A DNA stretch of 64,000 bases from Histoplasma ohiense (lineage: Eukaryota > Ascomycota > Eurotiomycetes > Onygenales > Ajellomycetaceae). Within the stretch, counting starts at the first letter, position 1. The number at the start of each line of letters is the position of its first letter. The translations under genes and the position numbers were made by a program. The notes beneath the pieces are model-generated. The model searched no databases. It was not told where the DNA came from and saw nothing but the letters and a program-made list of their open reading frames with translations. Of the stretch, positions 1 to 10,358 are shown piece after piece. The DNA is taken from assembly GCA_017607445.1 (NCBI GenBank), contig JAEVHH010000003.1, positions 5,332,001-5,396,000 on the forward strand. The letters are read 5' to 3'.

Positions 1-470
1 AGTATTACAATCAGCATCATATATCAAAAAACTTTAAGATAGAGAACTGAGTAATGCTGCATGCAAAAAATATATCCATCTTGCAATCCTCACTCAAACT
101 AGATCATCAATTTTTGAGTCTCTTTCAAATAATTGATATTTACAGTACACAGATGTATAAACTGAAACTCATGCTGCAATATAAAGAAATTCATCTCATA
201 TTCCATATTTCTCTTCTTGAACCATATCACATACACAACAGACAAATCCTGCAAGCAGAACTGATAATTATAGATGTGCAAGAGAAATGAAAAGTTGAAG
301 CTATATTAAATAAACATCAATACCACAGTCAAACACAATATCTTGTCAAATGAAAAGATTGTACAGACACAGATAATTCTTGGAAATCTGAGAAAAACTT
401 GATGAACAGTCAGAAGTACTTGAAACAGTTTAATAAAATCTATCAGAAATCAGTCAGTAAACAAAAATGA
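1..470 (+). pseudogene. Family A pol 3' end: integrase C-terminus and chromodomain
   Basis: The reading frame shows the integrase tail typical of gypsy elements, with HISLLEPYH at about 210-235 in place of the usual HVSLLKPYH. A chromodomain follows at about 290-440, where the copy 2 counterpart reads YLVKWKDC and NSWESEENL. Chromodomains in this position are known to steer integration to histone-marked chromatin. The frame contains TGA codons at former tryptophan positions, for example in the VKWKD motif, so the copy is dead. The stop at 468-470 lies 37 bp from the stop of the antisense gene. Confidence 0.85.
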
Positions 471-507
471 AGAAGACAACAATGACTGCTGAATATACTT
501 ATTCCAC

Positions 508-1649
508 TCAGAGATTAAAAAACAGATCTGCCTCAGCTTGATCAGTGTTATTCAAGAAATTGTCATCAAGACAAATCTGCTTATTATCTCAGATTTTCTC
601 AATTGATGAAGCACAATATTTCAATGATGACTTGGAAGCTGCAACTGATGATGTAATCATCAGAATCTCATCAATCACTGTTTCAGTCAGAGTCTCAGAA
701 GAACTGTCTTGTTGAATCTTTCAGATCTTCACAGCAAAGAATTTAATCACTGCAGTCACAGCACTCTGTAAAACATTAACATTCAAAATGTCTGCATCAG
801 CAACAATTAGATTCTCAGCAGTGTTGATAACTATCTGAGTCAATTCAACAGCATTCACTGATATCTAATAGAAAGTTAATGTTATATATCATAAAAACAT
901 CTGTTTTGAACAATAACTTATCAGAATGCAGATGTGCTTCATCACTGAGCAGTGCTTGCATTTTTTACATCAACTCTCAGCAGACTCACAATGATGATGA
1001 GGAGACATTGTCAAATGTTGAATACAACAACAGCAATATACTGCTGTGTTTCTTTCTAACACTTCAATAGAATCATCTGCTTCCTCATCTTCATCTATAT
1101 TATCAATCAACTCAAATAACATACCAAGATCTTGGCTCAGTGAGAATGACACTAATGTAATAGTAGAATATGAAAACACACTTTCTGAAACACTGCTATG
1201 ATCAAATACCACACTCTGCTGTGACAATAGATCATCAGAGTTCATATAGAATTCTAGAACCTCATCTATATTCTTATAGATCTGCACATCAAGTACAAAC
1301 CTCACAACAGCAGTTTGATACATAACAAATCTCTCATTCAGAACTTCATCAGAAAGCAGCATTTCATGAAATTCATCAATCAAAAATTGATCAGTTTCAT
1401 GAAAGTGCTCAGACATCTATAATTCATTAGTACTCATAACAATCTCAGTTTAAGAAAACTTACAGCAGCACAACTTCTATTTGATATATGACAAACATGA
1501 CAGCACATTCATTCATCATTCACAAAGCAAGAGTATACTGAGGGGTTCTGCAATCTCTTCAGACAATTCAAGCAAATGCTCTCAATGACAGACAGTATAT
1601 CACTCTTTATAGACTTCAAACCAGCAATGGAAATAGCTGGTTCTGACAT
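508..1649 (-). pseudogene. Antisense six-cysteine accessory gene, family A copy 1
   Basis: This is the copy 1 version of the spliced gene described at 25259-26400. Exons are 1649-1464, 1416-922 and 864-508, of 186, 495 and 357 nt, with introns of 47 and 57 nt. These lengths are identical to those of copies 2 and 3, so no indel has occurred in about 1.14 kb. The second exon is almost fully open from 1416. Decay is by point mutation: the tryptophan codon in the first cysteine module reads TGA, as do other codons. It runs convergent to pol, with 37 bp between the two stops. Function is unknown. Confidence 0.75.
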
Positions 1650-2192
1650 TCTATCATAACTTTAATCAGTATCAAGATCTTATTCAAAGAAGAAGAAGAA
1701 GCAAAAGCAACAAAAAAGAAAAACAGATGTTGAAGATTGAAATCAATATTGCAATGTTAATCAAAAAGATTGCAACAACACAAAACTCAACTCAAAATGA
1801 AAAACACAATCATACAATCAAAACTTTGAATTTCACAATAAAAATCATATAGAAGAATACAGCATACTTTGTTTGATAAATTGACATATTCTTTTTAAAT
1901 AAAAAATCATTGATGGTGATGATGGTGATGATTTTGTTAGGATATGATTTTTGGGTGTAAAAGTCAAAGAAAAGAAGTTCAGAAGTTGTGTCTAAATCAT
2001 GATTGAACTGCAATGACATCAGAGATGGAAAAACATTCTTCTGAAACAGCAACACTTCAGAATTAATCTCAACAATTAATTCAGTCTGATTCTGCAAACT
2101 TCATACAATATCAATCATGCAGCACATATTACAAACTTTGCATGTTGCAGTAAGAAGCTCTGAGAATCAGATCTTTGAAAAAGAGAGATAAT

Positions 2193-2463
2193 TGTAATAG
2201 ACACAACAGAGATATCTATATTAGAAAATAGCTATATGGTGATAGAAGAACACAGAACATGCCAGAATTAATGAGAAGAGACATAGCACACAGCATCATA
2301 GACAGCTGTAGCACATGGTGGTTGTCTATATAATGCTCACTGATATCTGTAGATATTAGAAGATCAGCAATTAGCTTTGAATAATAGAGATTGCTACCTT
2401 CTTAACATTCTACATGCGTACTTCACACTACTCTCATAATTATACCTACAACCATCTCTTACA
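2193..2463 (+). repeat. Family A 3' LTR (copy 1)
   Basis: The repeat is 271 bp, starts TGTAATAG and ends TCTCTTACA, matching the LTRs at 8943 and 15797 with transitions. A polypurine tract (GAAAAAGAGAGATAAT) sits immediately upstream. Confidence 0.92.
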
Positions 2464-2888
2464 GTTATTTCAAATTGATACTAACTATTAAAAAAAAGAA
2501 AAAAGTAATATCATTTCACTGAGTTCATTTCACAGATTCATACAGCTCATTTATATTATTTTTTATTTTTTCAAATTTTTTAATTAAAGTTATAATATCT
2601 ATAGAGATGTTTTGTTAATTGAGTTGAATTATTTACAATAAATTCACAGTTTTATTTCATTTTCTATACAAACACTTCATTTTTTTCTTCATTTTATAAA
2701 GTCAATATATCTTTATTTACAGTTGTAATAACTTCAGTTTTATAACTTTATGATCACTCATTTTATTATTTTTCTTTTCATTCTTCAGTGTCACAAATAT
2801 CATTTATTTTTTTTTAAATAAATTGAATGATTCAGCTGTTTGATCTGATTTTATACTGATAGTCTACTTCTTTCTCTTTTTCTTTCTT
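2464..2888. other. AT-rich spacer, no gene
   Basis: Very AT-rich sequence with T and A runs and almost no CC, GG or CG. I see no reading frame or repeat that I can assign. It may be relic repeat DNA. Confidence 0.6.
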
Positions 2889-3481
2889 TGTAATAGATAT
2901 AGTAATAGATGCAACAGAAATATCTATATTAGAAAATAACTATATTATAATAGAAAAATATAGATTATATCTGTGAGAGATAGTGACAGTGTGAAGAGTG
3001 AATAGTGTGATGGGTTAGTATCTGTTAGTAATTAACTTACACAATCAACTTCTCTTCTGCACTCACTTGTTTCTGATCATTGTGATCTTGTGTAACTCTT
3101 GATGTTCTTCTGCTCCATGCTCTACACTTGTGTAGTCTCTAATGATTCTTTCATGTAGCTTCTAACATTCTCTCATTTCATGTTCTGTGTTTATATAGTC
3201 TCTAACAATTCTTCTGCATAGTCTTCAATGATTCTTTCATTTCACACTTCACACTTGTGTAGTTTCTAACAATTCTTCTGTATAGCTCTTAATATTCTTC
3301 CACTTCACACTTCACTGTAGAGCAGCTTCTGATATTCTTTCACTCTGAAATTCTCTTTATAAAAACCCTCTTTGAACAATCTTTTCTTCTGATTTCTTTT
3401 CTCTTTCTTTTCTTAATCAATTCATAATCTGTAATTAGAATAGTATCAAATCATTAATCAAAGTACACTCATTACATTACA
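2889..3481 (+). repeat. Putative 5' LTR of gypsy element B
   Basis: The stretch begins TGTAATAG and ends ACATTACA, an inverted TGTAAT/ATTACA pair. The first 60 bp resemble the start of the family A LTR, suggesting a related terminus. The middle (about 3050-3330) is a degenerate tandem array with a core like CTTGTGTAGT followed by CTAACAATTCTTCTG. A TATAAAAACC box lies near 3358, about 120 bp before the end. A gag-like frame follows. No matching 3' LTR is present, so the boundaries are inferred. Confidence 0.6.
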
Positions 3482-3889
3482 AATTGATTCTTCTGTGTTT
3501 AAAATCTGAGTGTCTTGTTATTAATTCTTACATCTGAGTGCATCATTATCAGTTCTTATGCTCAAATGCATCATTTACAGACTTGAGTGTCTAGTCATTA
3601 CAAGAGATCTCTCATTGACTTGAATGCTCTTATCATTAGTTATATAGACTGTTGTGTCTAAGCATTCAAAACACAATTGACTGTGTTCTATAAGACTCAA
3701 GTGTCTACAAACTGTAATGCTGTGAATAGTATTCACAAAGAAGCTTGATCAAGCTTAGTGCTGCAACACTGTGAATAGTGTCTGTGAGAGAATCAAGTAC
3801 TTACAAGTATTTCTTTTCTTTTATTATTATTACATGTTCTTAGATATTGAAATGAACTATAAACAATTCTACAAACACTCATCACATTT
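3482..3889 (+). other. Leader of element B, no gene
   Basis: AT-rich leader between the putative LTR and gag. It carries short imperfect repeats around CTGAGTGTCT and CTTGAGTG (about 3505-3720), and a near-palindromic AAGCTTGATCAAGCTT at 3742-3757. No coding frame can be supported. Confidence 0.4.
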
Positions 3890-4970
3890 AAACACAGCAG
3901 ACAACAACTTAGATCTATAAAGTATTCTTCAGCAGCAAGCACTACAGATGGCTGAATTGCAACAACAATTTGCTGAAATGAGCACTTCTGTGTTCATCAT
4001 TTCTTCTACACCCACATCTCACAAAAAGCCTTCAAAAGAGAAGCTCTCAATTCTCAACAAATATGAGAAAGATCTAGCACTCTACCTCACATGAAAGTCA
4101 AAAGCAAATGCCAAATTGAACATCAATGAATGAGCAATAGACTCACTATTCAATCAAGCATGATATATTCATAGCAGATTGAATGATAATATATTAGCAA
4201 AATTCCAACTCTGAATGAGTCATTGTCAGAATCATCAGCATATATCAGAGCTAGTCTTTCAACAACTCAACTCTCTCTTCCTCAATTCTACACTTCAAGT
4301 CAAGGCATTAGACTGATTTAATCAAACTTGTCAGATGAATGTTACATTGATAATTTATCTTTCTGAATTCAATCACAAACTTCTAGAAGCAGATGAGCAA
4401 GACTGAAACAATGCTGTCAAAATCAATATACTGTTCAAGAACTTGAACTTTCAGTTGCATAACTGAAGTATAGAATATTCAAAACTCTCAACATACAGCA
4501 AATTCTATACTGATCTTTGTCTGTTGAACAACAATCTGTCTCAGTTTCACACACTTCAAAATTGCAGAGAATTCTGCTGAATAAATGTATACACTCTGAA
4601 CCACTCTGCAGCACTCCCCACCTCTGAATCAGAATCAATGAACTGAGTCTCACATGTAAATGCAAGTCACTCAAGAGTCTTCAATGTTTCAGAGAAGAAT
4701 ATCATCAACTGAATCATCAGAGAAGTCTGCATACACTGCAACAAGTCAGAGCACTTCACAAATCAATGTTCAAATACAATCACTTCAAATAAACCCCCCA
4801 CACATGTAAACACTGTGTTGTCTGTGGATAGACAAGAACAGAGAAAAGACAAGCTCTCACTCTAAAACACAGATGAGAGTTCAAGAAACAGAAAACTAGC
4901 TGAAGATTCAAGCAGAAGATGCAAGCAGATGCAATCATAGTCTCTATCATTGTAAATAATCTAGTCAATA
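3890..4970 (+). pseudogene. Gypsy element B gag (degenerate)
   Basis: The decayed frame opens with a glutamine-rich segment (AELQQQFAEM near 3950) and continues through a capsid-like region to a CCHC zinc knuckle. The knuckle reads CIHC, then a histidine four residues on, then a cysteine after four more, at 4728-4769, and is intact. Such knuckles bind element RNA in Gag. Several TGA codons interrupt the frame. The exact start is uncertain. Protease remnants follow at 4979, in the order expected for Ty3/gypsy. Confidence 0.7.
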
Positions 4971-4978
4971 TATGAGCA

Positions 4979-5570
4979 ATGATAGACAGTGGTTTTCTTC
5001 ATTACACTTTTATAGACACTCAGCTGATTGAGAAGTATAAGCTTCAGTATATCTTCTTTTTCAAACTGTGTAAGCTCAGTGAATTTGACAGCCTCAGAGA
5101 ATCCATCTTCTACAACATAATAAGATTTAATGTCAATGTAGAAGAACATAAGAAAAAGAATGTATATGCATATGAAATACAAGATTTTGAATACAATCTA
5201 ATACTCAGTCTATTATAACTCACAGAATTTGAAACCTTGTTGAATGCATGCAATCACTGCTTTATTTTCTCAGAAGACAACTGTGTTTACAAGAAGAACA
5301 TTGATAGAACTGCTGATCTCACTCAAATATCAACAAAAGTATACAAACTACTAACTCATCAAGCATATGAGAAGAAGAATGTTCAAGTGTTCACTGCTAG
5401 TATGATAGATATCAAAAAAGTGTTAGAAAAGTTAGAACTCAAAGATCTCAAGAAATCACACAAAAAACTACTCAAATTGTACAAAAACTTCACAGATGTA
5501 TTCAATGAAAAAGAAGTTGAAAAACTTCTCTTTCACTGAGAACTCAGTATAGATCATACAATTGAGCTTA
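4979..5570 (+). pseudogene. Gypsy element B protease and pol linker (truncated)
   Basis: The segment starts MIDSG, the aspartic protease motif D-S/T-G, followed by FIDTQLIEKY and then IIRFNVNVEEHKKKNVYAY, a layout typical of retropepsins of fungal gypsy elements. A second frame (5237-5539) continues with a linker ending near FTDVFNEKEVEKL and a decayed DHTIELI, the stretch just before reverse transcriptase. The reverse transcriptase itself is missing: similarity stops near 5690, where putative element C begins. This is a dead 5' fragment. Confidence 0.65.
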
Positions 5571-5697
5571 TTAAGAAAGACAGTAAAAATCCACAATCAC
5601 TCTGAGATTCTCTCTACAGTATATCACACTGTAAGCAGCAGTATGAGAATTAGCTGCTTATATCACAAGAAGTTCTTAAGACTCTGCAAGGATTAAG

Positions 5698-6011
5698 TTG
5701 TAGAAGATAATAAGGTAATATATTGAAGAGGATTTGGATTAATATTGATATTGTAGAATGTAGAGATTAAATTAAAACAGAATGATTCACTGACCTCTAG
5801 AAGATTGAGTCAGCTGCTATCTATATACACAGTATCATAAACAGATCAAACTTGCTATGATGTAGATGATATAGTATGATGCAAGTGACAAGATAATATC
5901 TTGATTTCAAACTTGATATGATGTTGATGATGCTATATTCAGTGATATCATATCTTTAGAGCAATCACCAATTTCAGCCTAGCACTGATAACTTAGTGTG
6001 AGTTTCTTACA
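5698..6011 (-). repeat. Possible 3' LTR of gypsy element C
   Basis: The stretch begins TGTAGAAG and ends TTTCTTACA on the plus strand. It is followed by ACTGCTCTCTCTG, which on the minus strand would be a purine-rich tract next to an LTR. The position, about 460 bp before the six-cysteine gene of element C, matches the spacing in families A and D. No second LTR copy is present to confirm it. Confidence 0.3.
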
Positions 6012-6471
6012 ACTGCTCTCTCTGAAAGGGCCACTGTCTCAGCAGATCAAAAAATTGTAGAGTAATTGTAGATAATTCATGATCACAAGCAACAGTGAAC
6101 CTTTGTTGTTTCACTGATAACACAAAACTCATAGAAGTAAATAGAATCATAACTGACAACACAGAAGTAAATAGAATTATAGAATATATGATTTTACAAA
6201 GAATATAGAGAATCAGAACCTCTGAGCAAATTCTGATTCTGATAAGCTATTGAGAGATTCCTTCCCCCACCTCTGCCATCAATATTTCAAAGAAAGAATG
6301 TAAGTAATCACTAGAGGATCAGTGAGTTATCAATATAGAAATGTTTGTTAACAGTAAAAGCAGTTTTTTAATCATATTTTCCAGAGAAATCTTCAGTCAG
6401 TAAGTATTGTGTTGCTTTGTTTCTATTTTCAGTAAGAGGTTGCTAACTTGCTTCGAATAGAATCAGATATT
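6012..6471 (+). other. Upstream region of element C accessory gene
   Basis: AT-rich, without a supported coding frame. A GTAAGTATT donor at about 6400 and a TATTTTCAG acceptor at about 6432 could mark a 5' leader intron of the gene starting at 6472. No cysteine module is seen here. Confidence 0.3.
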
Positions 6472-7266
6472 ATGTCATTTACTCCAGTCAATCAGTCAAG
6501 TCAGAGTCTCATCACTGAGGAGAACATCACAGCAGATCCTGCAATGGAAAAAATTCTCACAGAGAATGTGATCATGAATGAAGAAATTGAAAAGCAAACA
6601 GAGGAGAAACAGTATACTCACAGTCTGAAGCTGAGAAGTTGTGTCTGCTGCCTTAAATCAATAGAAGATGTTTCTCTTTGTGTCTGGGAAGTGACATTTA
6701 AGAACTGTAAAAGATGTCATACAAATCAATCTCATTGTGATTCTGTAAGTTTATTGAAAGAATGTTGAAGGTTTTCAACAATCAGATTAACACTGGAATA
6801 GATCCTCTCATGTTTCAAAGAGCAAGCAATAGCTCTAGAGATGTTATTTCAAGAAGGTTCAGAAAAGTACATCAAACTGCTGACTATACAGAAGCAATTC
6901 ATAAAGAAGCTCAATGTGTATTATCTGTTCAAGTGAAATAAAGTTGACAGAGATATTCTCAGTGCTTCACAGTGCTGAAAGGTCTGTGTTGCTGCTGGCA
7001 GAACCTCTATCAAGAAAAAATCTGTTGCTTCATCAGCTTCTGCTGTTCTCTCTGCTTTTCTTGCTTCTGTGATTGCATCAAACTCAGCCCTCTCCTCTGA
7101 AGTTCTTGTGGTTCTGCAGTGTATTGAAACTACTCAGAAGGAAATGAACAAAAAAATGGAAAAAATAGTTACACAGATGGAGAAGATGGCCCAGAATATT
7201 GAATGCTTGAAGACAATGTTTTATACAGTATATATAACCAAAAGAATTTCACTAGCTAATCACTAA
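6472..7266 (+). pseudogene. Antisense six-cysteine accessory gene of gypsy element C
   Basis: Exon 1 (6472-6744) encodes an acidic N-terminus and one module with cysteines spaced C-x2-C-x9-C-x8-C-x2-C-x6-C (core CKRCHTNQSHC). Two codons after the last cysteine comes a GTAAGT donor. The intron is 57 nt (6745-6801, branch-like ATTAAC, acceptor ATAG). Exon 2 (6802-7266) stays in frame and ends in a Met/Lys/Glu-rich, probably coiled-coil stretch (about 7140-7230). Two TGA codons interrupt exon 2. The gene is opposite in strand to the pol remnant at 7445-8853 and converges on it, as in family A. About 245 codons; function unknown. Confidence 0.65.
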
Positions 7267-7444
7267 CAGATTGTAGTTGATAGAAAGGATTGGAAAAATT
7301 GAAAGAGAATTTGATATCATGAAAGAAGAATAAATTATAGACAGTGTTCTGAAGAATTCTTTGAGTGTTTTTTTTTTAAATAGTTTTTTTATCAAGGGCA
7401 TAATGCCCAGAATAATATCTTGATTCTTTGCTTTTTCCTTTCAA

Positions 7445-8853
7445 TCAGAGTTTGAAATCATAATGTAGCCTCATTAAACTTCTAAAACCTTGTAGAATAA
7501 AAAGAAGAAGAGTGCCACTAAGCTTCAAGAATCTTTCACAGTTCAAAGCAGAAGTATAGATAAGTAGAAACTTCAAAATCTTTATAGAAAAAAATAGAAG
7601 AACTACTAATATTGTGTTCTGAAACACTTCTTCTTAACAAGGGATCAATTTCAATTTACCTTCTCATATTCTTCAAGAAGGTTACAGAAATTCAAAAGAT
7701 TATTAGAGGGTTTTCAAGTGTTCTCAGTATTAAAGTATTCTTCCCACTTGACAAGATATTGCTTCTTATTACAGTGCAATCATTTATTCAAAATGACTTC
7801 AACAAAATATTCTGTTTCATCTTCAAGTAGAATGCCAGGAGGTTTCTTAGGTTCTTCATCTGATCTCTGATAATAGAGTTTCAACAAGATAATATGAAAG
7901 ACAGAATGTATAAATTCAAAGATTCTCAGAAGATCTAGTTGATATACTTGCAATTCAATGATATTCTGAATTGTAAACAGTTCAAATCATTTATCTTCAA
8001 GCTTGCAGCAAGATCTAGAAGTTGTTATATTCATGAAAGATAAGAGAATTTAATCTTCAATGACAAAGAATTTCTCTTGATGTCTTCTGTTATAGTATTC
8101 CACTTGCTTTTCAAAGGATTTTTGGACTTTGACTTGAAGATTGCTTTGTATCTCTTGTAATTTCTTCATCCTTGCTGTAGCTAAGAGCTCAAGATCAATA
8201 GAGGTTACAGATTCAGATTCTTTATCAATTACTCCTCTCAGCAGAACAGAATTGTAACCTAGTAGTGCTTGAAACAGTGGCATATCAATAGATGCTTGAG
8301 AAAGAGAATTGTAGGCAAATTGTGTCTGTGGAAGTAGATTCACTCAGTTATTCTGATGATAGTTTGAGTATGCTTGTAAATAGTTCTCTAATGTTTGATT
8401 CTGGCATTTCATTTGCCCATTGATTTGAGGATGGAATGCTGTACTCAGATTGTGCTTAACTTGTAAATAATAACAGAATGTTGATCAGTAGTGACTGGTA
8501 AACAACTTATCTCTATCAGATATGATAGATGAAGACAAATCATAATCACTTAGAATAGCATCTATGAACAACTCTGCAAAATCAGAAGCAGTAATTGAAG
8601 TCATGCAAGAGAAGTACTTAGCTAGTTTAGTATAGCAGTTCAGTATGACCAAAATACTATCATAGATGATTCCCTTTTGAATTACTGGTGGTAATTCAAT
8701 GATGAAATCCATAGCAAGAGAACTGAACAGTCTAGTAGATATGGGGATTTTGACAAGTTGCTTGTATGATTTATATCTTTTAGCTTTAACATGCTGGCAG
8801 ATATCACACTTTCTGACATACACAAATGTAGGGGTACATTTGAACTTTTCCAT
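7445..8853 (-). pseudogene. Gypsy element C pol fragment: integrase core to chromodomain
   Basis: On the minus strand the region opens with the end of the integrase zinc domain (CDICQHVKAK), then the first catalytic aspartate (MDFIIELP, near 8710) and the second (SDRDKLFTS, near 8510). The third-residue region is decayed: GQMKCQN stands where GQTE.N is usual. The C-terminal part (AYNSLSQAS, then YYNRRHQEKF) and a chromodomain remnant (QYLVKWEEY, near 7740) follow, in shifted frames with TGA codons. Reverse transcriptase and everything upstream are missing to the right, where the LINE begins. Confidence 0.75.
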
Positions 8854-8942
8854 TTTCTAACTGTTTTTTGTATAATTTTAACCCTTCAACCTGTTCAACA
8901 TCATCGCACACCCTCTGTGATTACTCTACGTGTGTGTACTGC

Positions 8943-9213
8943 TGTAATAGGCGCAACGGAGATATCTATATTAGGAAATAGCTATGTGGCGATAGAAGAA
9001 CACAGAACACGCCAGAATTAATGAGGAGGGACATAGCGCACGGCACCATAGGCGGCCGTAGCGCGTGGTGGTCGCCTATATAATGCTCACTGATATCCGT
9101 AGATATTAGGAGATCAGCGATTAGCTTTGAATAATAGAGATTGCTACCTTCTTAACATCCTATGTGCGTACTTCACACTACTCCCATAATTATACCTACA
9201 ACTATCTCTTACA
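8943..9213 (+). repeat. Family A 5' LTR (copy 2)
   Basis: 271 bp, TGTAATAG to TCTCTTACA. It is the least decayed LTR in the window and keeps many CG dinucleotides, for example around GGCGGCCGTAGCGCG. A TATA-like CTATATAATG lies about 140 bp in. No standard tRNA primer site begins directly after the LTR; a TGGTCCGTTG about 28 bp further on is the nearest candidate but is weak. Confidence 0.95.
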
Positions 9214-9299
9214 ATTCTAATCGCTCATAACTTTATCTGAGTGGTCCGTTGTTACACACACCTACAATAAAGCATGCAACATTAGTTAAAACACGCAAG

Positions 9300-10358
9300 A
9301 TGGTCTCGACACACGCAAGATCCCTTGAAAACCAACCTGAATCCTCTACTGCCTCCGATGATCACAATGCGCGTTTGCAACAGTTGAATGATCAAATCCA
9401 TGAATGAGAGCAGCAATTAGCTATTCTGCATGCACAACAGCGGCTCAACAAGTTGGAAGTGCAGATTCATGGAGATACTCTCATCGAACCCCAATTAACT
9501 CAGAATACCACCACAGGACCGCCGCAAAATCAATCTGTGAATGATACAGATGATGATAATGAAACACCATCAAGGTTGGAGATTAAGGACTATTATCAAG
9601 GAAAAAATATGTTAGAATTCAAGGACTATAAAGATCGCATGTTGACCCTCTTTACACGCCACCACTGGTATTATCAAAAGGAAGAACACAAGATAAATGA
9701 TGCTAAACTCTACCTTGACACCCACATTAAGCAGAAGTGGTTGAATTTTGTATCATCATATGAGAGACATGGAGGAGCAACACCGTTGACTTTTGATGAT
9801 ATGTTATCACACCTAGAAATGCAAATTAACAATCCACAGAATCAGCACTGATTGGCAAGTCAAAAGTTTCAAGATGCAAAGCAACAAGAATGGCAATTGA
9901 TACACAATTTCTCTAAATATCTCAAAGACTGGGAATACTACTTACCCCCATATAGCAAAGAACAAAGAATGGATAACTTGTGTAGTAAAGCATTGAAGGT
10001 ATTACACACAGAACTCGACCATTGAAATCAAGAGCCTCAGAACTACAAAGAGTTGCTTCAAACTCTACAGACTCTCAAGGAAAATATGTTGGAGCAACAG
10101 CATGCTATTCACAAAGGAAGACCTGCAATATTCATAGAAAATCAGCATTGTTCTGATAAATCTAGCAACTGTTGGAACAAGAGGAAACAAGAGGAACAAA
10201 TGGATTCAACTGAACAAATCAAGAAAGATAAATATAACTGGATGAAGGAGTGTTCTCACTGCCATAAGAAGGATCATGTTGCAAATGATTGTTGGATGTT
10301 ACACCCCGAAAAGCACAACCAAGTTCAACAAGCAAAAAATCAACAATCCCAATTGTAG
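9300..10358 (+). pseudogene. Family A gag (copy 2)
   Basis: The frame starts at 9300 (MVSTHARSLENQ), 86 bp after the LTR, and runs 353 codons. The N-terminal region is rich in Gln and His, probably coiled coil. A capsid-like middle contains FKDYKDRMLTLF and KQKWLNFV. Near the end is an intact CCHC knuckle (C-S-H-C, H, C; about 10257-10300). Three TGA codons (about 9406, 9849, 10024) inactivate it. The 3' end overlaps pol, which lies in the -1 frame, as in many gypsy elements that use programmed frameshifting. Copy 3 has the same length. Confidence 0.85.

Larger units (their letters stand above)
1..2463 (+). mobile_element. Ty3/gypsy family A, copy 1 (3' part only)
   Basis: This is the 3' end of a gypsy element whose 5' part lies outside the window. 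In order it holds the integrase C-terminus and chromodomain (to 470), an antisense six-cysteine gene (508-1649) and the 3' LTR (2193-2463). The stretch 1-470 is colinear without gaps with 13605-14074 of copy 2, so its identity is firm. It is the most mutated of the family A copies: CG, CC and GG are nearly absent, and many TGG codons read TGA. The downstream flank begins GTTAT; the matching target duplication would be to the left of the window. Confidence 0.9.

Noticed and set aside
2889..5697. Element B as the 5' half of element D or C
   Set aside because: B lacks reverse transcriptase and integrase, and C and D lack gag, so the remnants share no domain that could link them.
9240..9260. tRNA primer binding site of family A (TGGTCCGTTG)
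   Set aside because: It starts about 28 bp after the LTR end, whereas gypsy primer sites normally lie within a few bases; priming may be by another mechanism.
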